Of a stretch of DNA of 64,000 nucleotides, positions 24,674 through 34,547 are shown piece by piece. The notes under the pieces were generated by a model that was not told the origin of the DNA, made no database searches, and worked only from the letters and a program-made list of their open reading frames with translations. The stretch spans positions 1 to 64,000 of the forward strand of contig CANQSB010000003.1 in the NCBI GenBank assembly GCA_947626435.1, in the 5' to 3' direction. This DNA comes from an uncultured Lachnospiraceae bacterium. Its GTDB lineage: Bacteria > Bacillota > Clostridia > Lachnospirales > Lachnospiraceae. The first letter of the stretch is position 1. Each line of letters begins with the position of its first letter. Both the position numbers and the translations under genes were made by a program.

Positions 24674-25828
24674 CTACCGCACGATATGGGACTTTACAGC
24701 CTCCGCGACAAGCTCGGCAACCTTTGGATTAAACGCCTCGGGCATAATGTTGTCCTCGTTCAGCTCATCATCAGGCACAAGTCCAGCGATAGCGTTTGCC
24801 GCCGCAAGCTTCATCTCCTCGGTAATCTGTGTCGCCCGCCCCTCAAGCGCGCCCTTGAAAATGCCGGGGAAAGCCACCACGTTATTTACCTGATTTGGGA
24901 AGTCGCTGCGCCCTGTGCCGACGACGCGCGCGCCAGCCGCCTTTGCCACGTCGGGCATAATCTCAGGCACGGGGTTAGCCATTGCAAATAAAATAGAGTC
25001 TTTTGCCATTGATGACACCATTTCAGCAGTCACTATGTTGGGAGCGGACACTCCTACGAAAATATCAGCGCCCCTCAAAGCATCGGCAAGCGTGCCTGTC
25101 TCATTGTTTGGGTTTGTGACCTGCGCCATTTTTTCCTGCATCCAGTTAAGCCCCTCGGTTGAGGTTGAGATAATGCCGACTTTATCGCACATAATGACAT
25201 TTTTAAAGCCATATGTGAGCAGCAGCTTTGTAATCGCAACACCCGCGCTGCCCGCGCCGTTTACAACCACCTTGCAGTTTTCCTTCTGCTTTCCGACTAC
25301 TTTCAAAGCGTTTATAATACCCGCAAGCACCACGATTGCCGTACCATGCTGATCGTCGTGGAAAACGGGTATGTCAAGAGTCGCCTTTAAGCGTTCCTCA
25401 ATCTCAAAGCAGCGAGGTGCGCTTATGTCCTCCAGATTTATGCCGCCGTATGCGGGCGCAAGCCATGTGACAGCCTTTATTATTTCCTCAGTGTCCTGTG
25501 TGTCAAGGCAGATAGGCACAGCGTTTACGCCGCCAAATTCCTTAAACAGCACAGCCTTTCCCTCCATGACAGGCATAGCGGCATAAGGACCTATATTTCC
25601 CAGACCAAGCACCGCGCTTCCGTCCGATACGACGGCGACGGTGTTTGCCTTCATAGTGTATTGATAAGCCGCTTCCTTGTCTTTGGCGATAACCTTGCAG
25701 GGCTCTGCCACTCCCGGCGTGTATGCAAGCGATAACGCTTCCCTTGATTTTACGGGCGTCTTTGATACGGTTTCAAGCTTGCCGTTCCATTCTTTGTGCA
25801 GCTCAAGCGCTTTTTCCTGAATCGTCAT
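24674..25828 (-). CDS. NAD(P)-dependent malic enzyme
   Basis: 384 residues, the short bacterial malic enzyme form. It oxidatively decarboxylates malate to pyruvate. Visible: SLAYTPGVAEPCKVI near the N-terminus, VVSDGSAVLGLGNIGPYAAM, the substrate/metal region LEDISAPRCFEIE and PVFHDDQHGTAIVVLAGI, and the dinucleotide fold VVNGAGSAGVAI. The start at 25828 (MTIQEKALELH) has GGAGG 7 bases upstream; an upstream in-frame extension is not convincing. Confidence 0.93.
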   Translation of the reverse strand: MTIQEKALELHKEWNGKLETVSKTPVKSREALSLAYTPGVAEPCKVIAKDKEAAYQYTMKANTVAVVSDGSAVLGLGNIGPYAAMPVMEGKAVLFKEFGGVNAVPICLDTQDTEEIIKAVTWLAPAYGGINLEDISAPRCFEIEERLKATLDIPVFHDDQHGTAIVVLAGIINALKVVGKQKENCKVVVNGAGSAGVAITKLLLTYGFKNVIMCDKVGIISTSTEGLNWMQEKMAQVTNPNNETGTLADALRGADIFVGVSAPNIVTAEMVSSMAKDSILFAMANPVPEIMPDVAKAAGARVVGTGRSDFPNQVNNVVAFPGIFKGALEGRATQITEEMKLAAANAIAGLVPDDELNEDNIMPEAFNPKVAELVAEAVKSHIVR

Positions 25829-26092
25829 AATGATACCTCCGCTCCGCCGCCTTTTGGCAGCAGAAAAAATTAAATAAAAAATTAAATTTTTTTCATAAAA
25901 CCACTTGAAAAAAAGTGTACTATACCATATTATAATATTTGTTTTCAATTATCAATAAATTCTTCTCTCTATTTTGGAAAAAATGAGTTAGTTTATTGTC
26001 AGGTGCTTAATCCCTATATAATTTTAGTTTAATAAATTGATTATTATAAGGCGAACTTATTAATATAATTATTATGATAAATGGAGGAATGT

Positions 26093-27448
26093 ATGAGAGA
26101 AAAGTATGAATCGCTTCCGCTTGCGGAGTTGAAAGCGGTAGCAAAAGCGCGCGGGCTGAAAGGCATCACAGGGCTTAAAAAGGCGGATTTGGTGGAGCTT
26201 ATGCTTGCCGAGGACGAAAAGGACAAGGCAGCAGGGAAGAACATAGCGCCAAAGCCCGTAATCAGAGTCGCTAAGGAGCAGAAAGAGGAAAAGCTTGAAG
26301 AAAAATATCCCGCGGAGCTTGACAGCGGCGTTACGGCAAACGGAATTTTGGAGGTTATGCCTGACGGCTTTGGTTTTATCCGCTGCGAAAATTTTCTCCC
26401 GGGCGACAATGATGTGTATGTCGCGCCAAGCCAGATAAGGCGTTTCGGACTAAAGACAGGAGACATCATAGAAGGAAATACAAGAATTAAAACTCAAAAT
26501 GAAAAATTCAGCGCACTGCTTTATGTAAAATATATAAACGGAATGCCGCCGGAGGTTGCGGCGCGCAGGTGCAATTTTGAGGATATGACGCCGATTTTTC
26601 CCGACAAGCGCATAAAGCTTGAGACTAAGGGATCCAGCGTGGCGATGAGGATTATGGACTTAATCAGCCCTGTGGGAAAAGGTCAGAGAGGCATGATAGT
26701 TTCACCTCCAAAAGCAGGCAAGACTACATTATTAAAAGAGGTGGCAAAATCAGTGCTGAAAAATGTGCCCGACATGCACATGATTATTCTGCTTATTGAC
26801 GAGCGCCCGGAAGAAGTCACTGACATAAGGGAATCGATAGAGGGACCGAATGTGGAAGTGATTTACTCGACCTTTGACGAGACTCCGGAGCATCACAAGC
26901 GCGTTTCCGAGATGGTTATTGAGAGGGCGAAGCGTTTAGTAGAGCACAAAAAGGATGTCTGCATACTCTTGGACAGCATTACGCGCCTTACGCGTGCATA
27001 TAACCTTACGGTGACTCCGAGCGGCAGGACGCTTTCAGGCGGTCTCGACCCCGCGGCGCTTCATATGCCTAAGCGTTTCTTTGGCGCGGCAAGAAATATG
27101 CGCGAGGGCGGAAGTCTTACCATACTTGCCACAGCTCTGGTGGAAACGGGCTCAAAGATGGATGATGTCGTGTATGAGGAATTCAAGGGTACGGGCAATA
27201 TGGAGATGGTGCTCGACAGGAAGCTTTCTGAAAAAAGGGTATTCCCGGCGATAGACATTCCAAAATCAGGGACAAGACGCGAGGATTTACTGCTTACCGC
27301 TGACGAACTGGAGGCGATAAACATTATGCGCAAAGCGCTAAACGGAATGAAGGCTGACGAGGCTGTGGACAAGATAATAGACATATTTTCACGCACAAAG
27401 GATAACGCGGAATTTGTCAACACCGTAAAGAAAATGAAGTTTATTTAA
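26093..27448 (+). CDS. rho: Transcription termination factor Rho
   Basis: 451 residues. Hexameric RNA helicase that ends transcription. The N-terminal helix bundle (LPLAELKAVAKARGLKGITG) is followed by the RNA-binding cold-shock fold with DGFGFIR, Walker A SPPKAGKTTLL, Walker B CILLDSITRLTRAYN, and the Q/R-loop region SGRTLSGGLDP. The ATG at 26093 lies 5 bases after GGAGG; the ATG at 26081 overlaps that ribosome site. rpmE follows, as is common in Clostridia. Confidence 0.96.
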   Translation: MREKYESLPLAELKAVAKARGLKGITGLKKADLVELMLAEDEKDKAAGKNIAPKPVIRVAKEQKEEKLEEKYPAELDSGVTANGILEVMPDGFGFIRCENFLPGDNDVYVAPSQIRRFGLKTGDIIEGNTRIKTQNEKFSALLYVKYINGMPPEVAARRCNFEDMTPIFPDKRIKLETKGSSVAMRIMDLISPVGKGQRGMIVSPPKAGKTTLLKEVAKSVLKNVPDMHMIILLIDERPEEVTDIRESIEGPNVEVIYSTFDETPEHHKRVSEMVIERAKRLVEHKKDVCILLDSITRLTRAYNLTVTPSGRTLSGGLDPAALHMPKRFFGAARNMREGGSLTILATALVETGSKMDDVVYEEFKGTGNMEMVLDRKLSEKRVFPAIDIPKSGTRREDLLLTADELEAINIMRKALNGMKADEAVDKIIDIFSRTKDNAEFVNTVKKMKFI

Positions 27449-27557
27449 AAAAAGCTTGCACATATCAGAATCATATGATATACTAAGTAAGCTGTTTATG
27501 TAAAGCAATTATATGATTTTATTATTATAATTATTTCGGTATAAAGAGGTGAAAACG

Positions 27558-27764
27558 ATGAAAGAAGGAATCCATCCAAATTACTATCAGGCGACTGTTA
27601 CCTGCAACTGCGGCAATACATTCGTTACAGGCTCTACAAAGCCTGAGATTCATGTGGAAATTTGTTCAAAGTGCCATCCGTTCTACACAGGTCAGCAGAA
27701 GACAGCGGCAGCCCGCGGACGTATTGATAAGTTCAATAAGAAATATGGCGTAGAAAGCAAATAA
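27558..27764 (+). CDS. rpmE: 50S ribosomal protein L31, zinc-binding form
   Basis: 68 residues starting [20 protein letters not shown]. Four Cys in the C-x-C and C-x-x-C pattern (TCNCGN and EICSKCHPF) mark the zinc-containing C+ form. AAAGAGGTG precedes the start. A terminator follows at 27778. Confidence 0.96.
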   Translation: MKEGIHPNYYQATVTCNCGNTFVTGSTKPEIHVEICSKCHPFYTGQQKTAAARGRIDKFNKKYGVESK

Positions 27765-27777
27765 GCAGTGTTAAAAG

Positions 27778-27810
27778 GGTTGAGGTAAGCATTTATCTCA
27801 ACCTATTTTT
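27778..27810 (+). terminator. Rho-independent terminator after rpmE
   Basis: GGTTGAGGTAA at 27778-27788 pairs with TTATCTCAACC at 27793-27803 (one wobble), followed by T-rich sequence at 27806-27810. Confidence 0.85.
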
Positions 27811-27841
27811 AAATCGGTTGATGATAATCAGATAAACAGAA

Positions 27842-28936
27842 ATGGTGAGAAAGATGTCTAAAAATAAAAGTACGGTATACTCAGGCATTGGCGGGCAGGC
27901 AGTATTGGAAGGCGTGATGATGAAGAATAAGGACCGCTACGCTGTGGCAGTCAGGAAGCCTGACGGAGATATAGACGTGCAGGTTGAGGAGTACAAGGGG
28001 ATAGGCGGTGACGCGGGCATAAAGAAGCTTCCCTTTATAAGGGGCGTTTTTGCGTTTATAGATTCTCTTGTGCTTGGCATGAGGGTGACGATGCATTCCG
28101 CTTCGTTTTATGAGGAGGACGAGGAGGAGCAGGAAGATAAGCTCACAAAGGTTTTCGGCAGCAAGGCTGATGACATCATGATGACGTTTACGGTCGTGCT
28201 TTCCGTTATTATCGCGGTGTCGCTTTTTATGCTTCTTCCGTTTTTTGTGTCTGACCTGCTTGGAAAATATATCAGGAACGCGAGCGTCATTGCCATTTTG
28301 GAGGGGGTTATCAGGATTGCCATTTTTGTGGCATATATAGTGGCTATTTCACTTATGAAGGATATAAGGCGTCTGTATATGTATCATGGCGCGGAGCACA
28401 AGTGCATAAACTGCATTGAAAAAGGCAGAGAGCTAAATGTCAAAAACGTCATGAGGAGTTCGCGTAAGCACAAACGCTGCGGCACCAGCTTTCTTCTGTT
28501 TGTAGTGCTTGTGAGCGTGGTTGTCTTCTTTTTCATACGCGTTGACAATATGGCGCTGAAGCTTTTGATAAGGCTTGCGCTGGTGCCTGTGATTGCGGGC
28601 ATTTCGTATGAAATAATACGCCTTGCGGGACGCTGCGACAATATACTCGTGCGCATTATTTCCGCGCCCGGCATGTATATGCAGCGGCTTACCACAAAGG
28701 AGCCAGACGCCGATATGGTGGAGGTCGCGATTGCGTCGGTGGAGGCGGTATTTGACTGGCGGGCATATTTAAAGGAAAATTTCGGACGCAGTTTTGACGA
28801 TGATGCGGAGGAAGCCGTTGAAGGGCAGGAAGACTGTGCGGATGAGGAAACGGAAATTGCCGCTGATAAGCAGGGCGAGAGTGCGGATAATGAGAATGAG
28901 GAAAATGATACAAATAAGGCAGGAGACGGATTATGA
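27842..28936 (+). CDS. DUF1385 family membrane protein
   Basis: 364 residues. DUF1385 proteins (B. subtilis YqhQ type) are conserved, multi-pass membrane proteins of unknown function. Visible: GIGGQAVLEGVMMKN at the start, VFAFIDSLVLGM, three to four membrane segments, and the signature LYMYHGAEHKCINC with KHKRCGTSFL. The C-terminal tail from about residue 315 is very acidic (DDDAEEAVEGQEDCADEE). A second ATG at 27854 is an alternative start. The stop overlaps the prmC start by ATGA. Confidence 0.88.
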   Translation: MVRKMSKNKSTVYSGIGGQAVLEGVMMKNKDRYAVAVRKPDGDIDVQVEEYKGIGGDAGIKKLPFIRGVFAFIDSLVLGMRVTMHSASFYEEDEEEQEDKLTKVFGSKADDIMMTFTVVLSVIIAVSLFMLLPFFVSDLLGKYIRNASVIAILEGVIRIAIFVAYIVAISLMKDIRRLYMYHGAEHKCINCIEKGRELNVKNVMRSSRKHKRCGTSFLLFVVLVSVVVFFFIRVDNMALKLLIRLALVPVIAGISYEIIRLAGRCDNILVRIISAPGMYMQRLTTKEPDADMVEVAIASVEAVFDWRAYLKENFGRSFDDDAEEAVEGQEDCADEETEIAADKQGESADNENEENDTNKAGDGL

Positions 28937-29802
28937 CGTACAAAGAGCTGTATGAGTACGGGGTGGGACGGCTTGCCGGTGCCGATATAGCGGAAGCCCG
29001 TCTTGACGCGAGGCTTTTGCTTGAGTATATCTGCCATACGGACAGAAACGCTCTTCTTGTTCATGGCGAGAGGGTTATCAGCAGCCTTGAGGAAGAATTT
29101 TACCGCACTGTCATTGAAAGGCGCGCCGCACATATGCCGCTGCAGTACATTACGGGCGAGCAGGAATTCATGGGGCTTGACTTTCGTGTGAACGAGCATA
29201 CGCTTATACCGCGGCAGGATACGGAGATACTTGTCGAGGAGGTAATGCGTTATATGGGCGACGGTATGCGTATCCTTGACCTTTGTACGGGTTCGGGCTG
29301 TATTCTGTTGAGCCTTTTGAAATACAGCAACGAATGTGAAGGCATAGGTACGGATATTTCGGGAGATGCTCTTGAGATAGCGCGTGAAAACGCCGTCACG
29401 CTTGGCATTGACGCGGTATTTTTAGAGGGAAGCCTGTATGAGCCGCTTGCTGGTTATAAGTCGGCGCGCACGAATGACGCGCTGTTTGACATAGTGGTTT
29501 CCAACCCGCCTTATATAGAGAGTACTCAGATAAAGGAACTTATGCCGGAAGTGCGTGATTTTGAGCCCGGGATTGCGCTTGATGGCGGTATTGACGGCTT
29601 GGATTTTTACAGGCGGATTATTGAGGCTGCCCCTGCATATATGCGCAAGGGGGCTATGATTTTTTTTGAAATAGGCTATAATCAGGCGTCCGCGGTAAGC
29701 AGGCTTTTGGAAGACAGGGGTTTTGCAGGGATACAAATAGTTAAGGATTATTCGGGAAATGACAGGGTAGCGCTTGCGGTATGGAGCAATGCGCCGGGTT
29801 GA
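28933..29802 (+). CDS. prmC: Peptide chain release factor N5-glutamine methyltransferase
   Basis: 289 residues. Methylates the Gln of the GGQ motif in release factors; its substrate PrfA is encoded next door. Visible: N-terminal helical domain with ARLLLEYI; ITGEQEFMGLDFRVNEHTLI; SAM motif ILDLCTGSGCILLSLL; and the catalytic NPPY in VVSNPPYIES. Overlaps the preceding gene and is in operon with prfA 85 bases on. Confidence 0.95.
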   Translation: MTYKELYEYGVGRLAGADIAEARLDARLLLEYICHTDRNALLVHGERVISSLEEEFYRTVIERRAAHMPLQYITGEQEFMGLDFRVNEHTLIPRQDTEILVEEVMRYMGDGMRILDLCTGSGCILLSLLKYSNECEGIGTDISGDALEIARENAVTLGIDAVFLEGSLYEPLAGYKSARTNDALFDIVVSNPPYIESTQIKELMPEVRDFEPGIALDGGIDGLDFYRRIIEAAPAYMRKGAMIFFEIGYNQASAVSRLLEDRGFAGIQIVKDYSGNDRVALAVWSNAPG

Positions 29803-29887
29803 TGGCGGAGTGTTCGGGCTTGTCGCAAGGTTAGTGACTTGTTTTATGGTGAATGGCAGTTTTTCGTGAAAATGGAGGTTGTTTTAG

Positions 29888-30964
29888 ATGTTTGACAAAT
29901 TGGAGGATTTGCTCGCTCGCTTTGAGGAGATTATGAACGAGCTAAATGAGCCGGGCGTGGCTGAAAATCAAAAGCGTTTCAAACAGCTTATGAAAGAGCA
30001 GAGCGATTTGACGCCTATAGTCGAGGCGTATAGGGAATATAAAAAATGCAGCGAGACGGTTGAAGACTCAATTGCCATGCTGGAAACGGAAAGCGACGAG
30101 GAAATGCGGGAGATGCTCAAGGATGAGCTTAATGACGCCAAAAAGCGCATAGAGGAGCTTGAAAACGAACTGAAAATCCTGCTGCTGCCCAAAGACCCCA
30201 ACGACGACAAGAACGTTATCGTGGAGATACGCGCGGGTGCGGGCGGCGATGAGGCGGCGCTGTTTGCGGCTGAAATATACCGTATGTATGTGCATTATGC
30301 TGAGAGCAGGCGCTGGAAGGTCGAGACGATAGAGGCGGAGGAAATCGGCATAGGCGGCATGAAAAGCGTCACGTTTATGATAACGGGACAGGGCGCGTAT
30401 TCGATAATGAAGTATGAATCCGGCGTACACCGCGTACAGCGCGTGCCGGAGACAGAATCGGGCGGACGCATACACACTTCGACAATTACGGTAGCTGTGA
30501 TGCCGGAGGCGGAGGAAGTTGACGTGCAGATAGACGAAAAAGACATCCGCATTGACGTGATGAGAGCGTCGGGAAACGGCGGACAGTGCGTAAATACTAC
30601 GGATTCGGCGGTGCGCCTTACGCATTATCCTACAGGAATAGTAGTTTACAGCCAGACGGAAAAATCGCAGCTCCAAAACAAGGCAAAGGCATTTGCGCTG
30701 CTGCGTGCAAAACTCTATGACATAGAGTGCCAGAAGGCTCACGACGCGGAGGCGGAGGCGCGCCGCAGTCAGATAGGTTCAGGCGACAGGAGCGAGAAGA
30801 TAAGGACATACAATTTCCCACAGGGGCGCGTGACGGACCACCGCATAAACCTTACGCTTTACAAGCTTGACAAAGTAATGGACGGCGATATTCAGGAGAT
30901 TATAGACGCGTGCATAGCGGCAGACCAGGCGGCAAAGCTCAGCCGCATGCAGAATGCGGGATAA
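29888..30964 (+). CDS. prfA: Peptide chain release factor 1
   Basis: 358 residues. RF1 reads UAA and UAG. Visible: the codon-recognition region [18 protein letters not shown] (PET in place of the usual P-x-T), and the GGQ loop in [20 protein letters not shown]. The length and motifs show a normal RF1. Because RF1 decodes UAG, it bears on the amber codon inside cas9: this organism should read it as a stop, and several genes here (for example the one ending at 21052) use TAG normally. Confidence 0.96.
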   Translation: MFDKLEDLLARFEEIMNELNEPGVAENQKRFKQLMKEQSDLTPIVEAYREYKKCSETVEDSIAMLETESDEEMREMLKDELNDAKKRIEELENELKILLLPKDPNDDKNVIVEIRAGAGGDEAALFAAEIYRMYVHYAESRRWKVETIEAEEIGIGGMKSVTFMITGQGAYSIMKYESGVHRVQRVPETESGGRIHTSTITVAVMPEAEEVDVQIDEKDIRIDVMRASGNGGQCVNTTDSAVRLTHYPTGIVVYSQTEKSQLQNKAKAFALLRAKLYDIECQKAHDAEAEARRSQIGSGDRSEKIRTYNFPQGRVTDHRINLTLYKLDKVMDGDIQEIIDACIAADQAAKLSRMQNAG

Positions 30965-31151
30965 AATAAGCCTTACAAAGCGGATTTTGGCATATGCCGG
31001 AGTCCGTTTTTTTGTTTGTCATGCGGACAATAAAAATTGCACAAATCATTCAATAAAATATTTGGAAAATTATATAAAACGTGCTATAATATTTTTAATA
31101 ATTTTTTTATCCCAGAACAAGCTATCACGAAAAGAAGGTGTGGTCTTTAAT

Positions 31152-32516
31152 ATGCAGGAAAAAGAGAAAAATGCAATCAGGCTAATCAGGCAGGAAATGA
31201 GCGAAAAGGATTTTGAATTGTATATGTATTCGCTCAAAAAGATGGCGGAAAACAATATTGACCAAAACCTTAGCTTTATGACGGAGCTTTATAATATTCG
31301 GGCGTTTCAGTTTAAGGCTGCGGAGGAGATGCTTGAGAATCCGGAGCTCAAATTTGCCATGATTGTTTTGGATTTTGCCAATTTCAGCACGATAAACGAA
31401 TTTTGTGGCAGAAAGACGGGCGACGATTTGCTAAAGCATACGGCAAACAGCATGCGCACGCTTCAGAGGGAGCATGTGGTGCTTTCGCATTTCCGCGCGG
31501 ATACGTTTGGAATATTTACGCCGTTTAATGACAAGGAGGAGCTGATAGACATTGCGGTGAAGCTTGATGAAATGATAGCCGAGTTCAAGATACCGTACAA
31601 GGTGCTGCCTGCGTTTGGCATCTGCATAGCGGACAGCCCTACTATGTCGATAAGCATTATGCGTGATTATGCGGTAATGGCGCTTGATTCCATAAAGGGC
31701 AAGTTTTATGCAAAATATGCATTTTTTGATGAGAAAATGCGCAGCCGGATGATTATGAACAAAATGATTGAGAATGATATCGTTGACGCTCTGGCAAACG
31801 AGCACATACTTCTCTATGTGCAGCCCAAGGTAAACATGAGGACGGGAGAGGTAGATGGCGGGGAGGCGCTTGTGCGCTGGGCGCATCCTGAGCGCGGTAT
31901 TGTTATGCCCTGCCATTTTATACCTGTGCTTGAGCGCAACGGGCTTATCATAGATGTGGATATATGCGTATGGCGGCAGGTATTTCGGCTGCTCGGCAGG
32001 AGGCTTGCGGAGGGCAAGAAGGTAGTGCCCATATCAATAAATATTTCCAGACAGCATGTGTTTGACGACAGCTTCAAGGATAAGCTTATAGATATGTCAA
32101 AGGAATACAACGTGCCGCCGGAGCTTGTGCCTCTTGAGCTTACGGAGAGCGGCTTCCTCGAAAATCAGGGAATGATGTACGAGCGCATGCACTATTTAAA
32201 GGAATATGGCTTTAAGCTTTCGATGGACGATTTCGGCTCCGGATATTCAAACATCACAATGCTCAAAAATGAGGCTATGGACGAGATAAAGATTGACAAG
32301 GGCTTTGTGGACGACATAGCTACGCCCAAGGGACGGCGCATTTTGAAGCATGTTATAGAAATGATTAAGGACCTTGGGCTGAACATCATTGTAGAGGGCG
32401 TGGAGGAAGCGCGGCAGCGGGACTTTCTGCTTGAATGCGGCTGTACCAATGCGCAGGGCTTTTATTATTATAAGCCAATGCCGACAGATGACTTCGAGGC
32501 GCTTTTGGACAAATAG
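31152..32516 (+). CDS. EAL-domain c-di-GMP phosphodiesterase with degenerate GGDEF
   Basis: 454 residues, soluble. An N-terminal helical part leads to a degenerate GGDEF domain in which the active loop reads RADTFGIF (no GGDEF), so it should not make c-di-GMP. The EAL domain keeps its catalytic set: EALVRW, SINISRQ (Asn), LELTESGF (Glu), SMDDFGSGYS (Asp-Asp), EIKIDKGFV (Lys), VEGVEE (Glu) and QGFYYYKP (Gln). It probably hydrolyses c-di-GMP. The ATG at 31152 is about 13 bases after AAGAAGG; upstream in-frame codons belong to the 3' part of prfA and are not used. It is followed 18 bases on by a membrane EAL protein. Confidence 0.9.
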   Translation: MQEKEKNAIRLIRQEMSEKDFELYMYSLKKMAENNIDQNLSFMTELYNIRAFQFKAAEEMLENPELKFAMIVLDFANFSTINEFCGRKTGDDLLKHTANSMRTLQREHVVLSHFRADTFGIFTPFNDKEELIDIAVKLDEMIAEFKIPYKVLPAFGICIADSPTMSISIMRDYAVMALDSIKGKFYAKYAFFDEKMRSRMIMNKMIENDIVDALANEHILLYVQPKVNMRTGEVDGGEALVRWAHPERGIVMPCHFIPVLERNGLIIDVDICVWRQVFRLLGRRLAEGKKVVPISINISRQHVFDDSFKDKLIDMSKEYNVPPELVPLELTESGFLENQGMMYERMHYLKEYGFKLSMDDFGSGYSNITMLKNEAMDEIKIDKGFVDDIATPKGRRILKHVIEMIKDLGLNIIVEGVEEARQRDFLLECGCTNAQGFYYYKPMPTDDFEALLDK

Positions 32517-32534
32517 GAAAGGACGCATAAAGGA

Positions 32535-34436
32535 ATGAACATACAAATGCAGGTCGGCGGTTTGCTGATTTTATTTTTAGTGCTTTTTTATTATAAAAGG
32601 CATGGCACTGTGGGGCTGTATGCTGAAAAGCTTTTTAGGCGGGCGTTATATGTCACCATAGTGTGCCTTATATTGGACATAACGTCAATAGTGCTTATCA
32701 CATATATGGACAGGCTTCCGAGGTGGCTTGTCGAGTTTGAGTGCAAGGCATATCTGATTTCGCTGGTGTGGAACGGATATATGGCGCTTTCTTACGCGAG
32801 CGCGGATACGCATTATATGCTGCGGATGAATCAGCTTGTGCAGCGTTTTTGTGCCGCGGTCGTCATTGCAAGCATGGTGATATTCCTGCTTCCGATAAAT
32901 ATTTATTGCGAGGGAAATGTCGTATATACTTACGGTCCCGCTTGCATGGCGACATACGGCACCGCGCTTGTGACGATAATTTTCACCATATATACAGTTA
33001 TGACGCAGCGCAAAGAGATAAACCCGAAGCGTGCGAAAGCCATAATGACATGGATGGTAATATGGATAGTGCTTTCTGTCACGCAGTTTATTTTCAGCCA
33101 GTTTCTGCTTGTGGGATTTGCGAGCGTGCTGGGTATGCTTATATTGTTTTTTGAACTTGAAAATCCTGAGGCGAACATTGACAGGAGGACGGGTTTCTTC
33201 AATAATTATATCTTTGTCGATTATTTAAAGCAGAAGTACAAGGAAAAAGCGTTTATGTGCGGTATGCTCGTGTCGTTTGAGGACATACACGCCAGGGACA
33301 TTCCGTCTGAGCAGCTTGACGAGGCGTTTGCCGAGATAGCTGATTTTTTTCGTCAGGTGCCGGACGCGACGCTTTTTAGGACTGAGGACGGGGAATTTAC
33401 GCTTGTGTTCGACAATCATGATGCGCTTGAAAATGCGTACCGTATGATTTCGGAGCGTTTCAAAAAGGGGTGGCTTGAAAAGCGTTTCAGCAGCGTGCCG
33501 CTTTACCTGGAACCGCGTTACATTATGATGCCTGCGGCAAGCGTGGCAAAAAGCGCGGACGAGCTGATAGGTTTTTTGAAGTATTTCAGGGCTCATGTTT
33601 CGAAAACGCCTGACAACGGGGTGATGGTCATTGACGAGGCGATGATGGCAAGAAAGCGCGCGAGGGAAGAAATGATGGGCACGCTTATAAGCGCCATGAA
33701 TGACGGCAGGGTGGAGGTATTTTTCCAGCCTATTTATTCGACTAAGGAAAAGCGCTTTGTGTCTGCCGAGGCGTTGGTGAGGCTGAGACGCTCTGACGGC
33801 ACGATTATTCCGCCGGGGATGTTTATACCGATTGCGGAGGAGACGGGGGTTGTGGCGCAACTTGGGGAGGTTGTGTTTGACAGGACCTGCCGCTTTATAA
33901 AGGAGCATGATGTCACGCAGTATGGCATTAGATATATCGAGGTGAATTTGTCTGTGGTTCAGTGTGAGGATACGGAGATGGCGAGGGGATATATTGATGT
34001 GATGGAAAAGTACGGCGTTAATCCGTCGCTTATTAATTTGGAGATTACGGAGTCTGCTTCGACAATGATGAAAAAGACGCTGCTTAAGAATATGCAGGAG
34101 CTTATTGATTATGGGGTGAGGTTTTCACTGGATGATTTTGGAAATGGGCAGTCGAATTTGAATTATATTGTGGATATGCCTGTAAAAATCGTGAAATTTG
34201 ACCGGGATATGACGCAGGCGTACTTTAAGAATGAGAAGGCGCGGTTTGTGCTGCAGGCGGCTATGAATATGGTGCATGATATGCATTTGGAGGTCGTGGC
34301 TGAGGGCGTGGAGACGCAGGAGCAGTTTGAGGTGTTGGAGAAGATGGGGGTTGATTATATTCAGGGGTATTATTTTTCGAAGCCTGTGGAGGGGAGATTG
34401 TTTGTTGAGTTTTTGAAGACGCATAATGAGGGGTGA
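32535..34436 (+). CDS. Membrane-bound degenerate GGDEF-EAL protein
   Basis: 633 residues. About six membrane segments occupy residues 1-210, then a degenerate GGDEF domain with loop RTEDGEFTLVF, then an EAL domain with EALVRLRR, EVNLSVVQ (Asn), LEITESAS, SLDDFGNGQS, VKFDRD (Lys retained), VAEGVETQ and QGYYFSKP. It is likely a sensor-type phosphodiesterase. It follows the soluble EAL protein after 18 bases, so both are co-transcribed; two EAL enzymes in tandem suggest local lowering of c-di-GMP. Toward the 3' end, codon usage shifts to GGG, TTG and GTG, a trend that carries on into aroA. Confidence 0.88.
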   Translation: MNIQMQVGGLLILFLVLFYYKRHGTVGLYAEKLFRRALYVTIVCLILDITSIVLITYMDRLPRWLVEFECKAYLISLVWNGYMALSYASADTHYMLRMNQLVQRFCAAVVIASMVIFLLPINIYCEGNVVYTYGPACMATYGTALVTIIFTIYTVMTQRKEINPKRAKAIMTWMVIWIVLSVTQFIFSQFLLVGFASVLGMLILFFELENPEANIDRRTGFFNNYIFVDYLKQKYKEKAFMCGMLVSFEDIHARDIPSEQLDEAFAEIADFFRQVPDATLFRTEDGEFTLVFDNHDALENAYRMISERFKKGWLEKRFSSVPLYLEPRYIMMPAASVAKSADELIGFLKYFRAHVSKTPDNGVMVIDEAMMARKRAREEMMGTLISAMNDGRVEVFFQPIYSTKEKRFVSAEALVRLRRSDGTIIPPGMFIPIAEETGVVAQLGEVVFDRTCRFIKEHDVTQYGIRYIEVNLSVVQCEDTEMARGYIDVMEKYGVNPSLINLEITESASTMMKKTLLKNMQELIDYGVRFSLDDFGNGQSNLNYIVDMPVKIVKFDRDMTQAYFKNEKARFVLQAAMNMVHDMHLEVVAEGVETQEQFEVLEKMGVDYIQGYYFSKPVEGRLFVEFLKTHNEG

Positions 34437-34455
34437 GGTTTTTTTAAGGGAAGGA

Positions 34456-34489
34456 AAAAGGTGCTTTGGTGGGAGAAAGTGCCTTTTTT
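34456..34489 (+). terminator. Rho-independent terminator after the EAL pair
   Basis: GGTGCTTT at 34460-34467 pairs with AAAGTGCC at 34476-34483 with two wobbles, followed by six T. Confidence 0.7.
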
Positions 34490-34547
34490 GGTGTAGAGAT
34501 GTGTTACTGTTTGGTGATTAAGTATATAAATGGAATGAGGGATTGGT

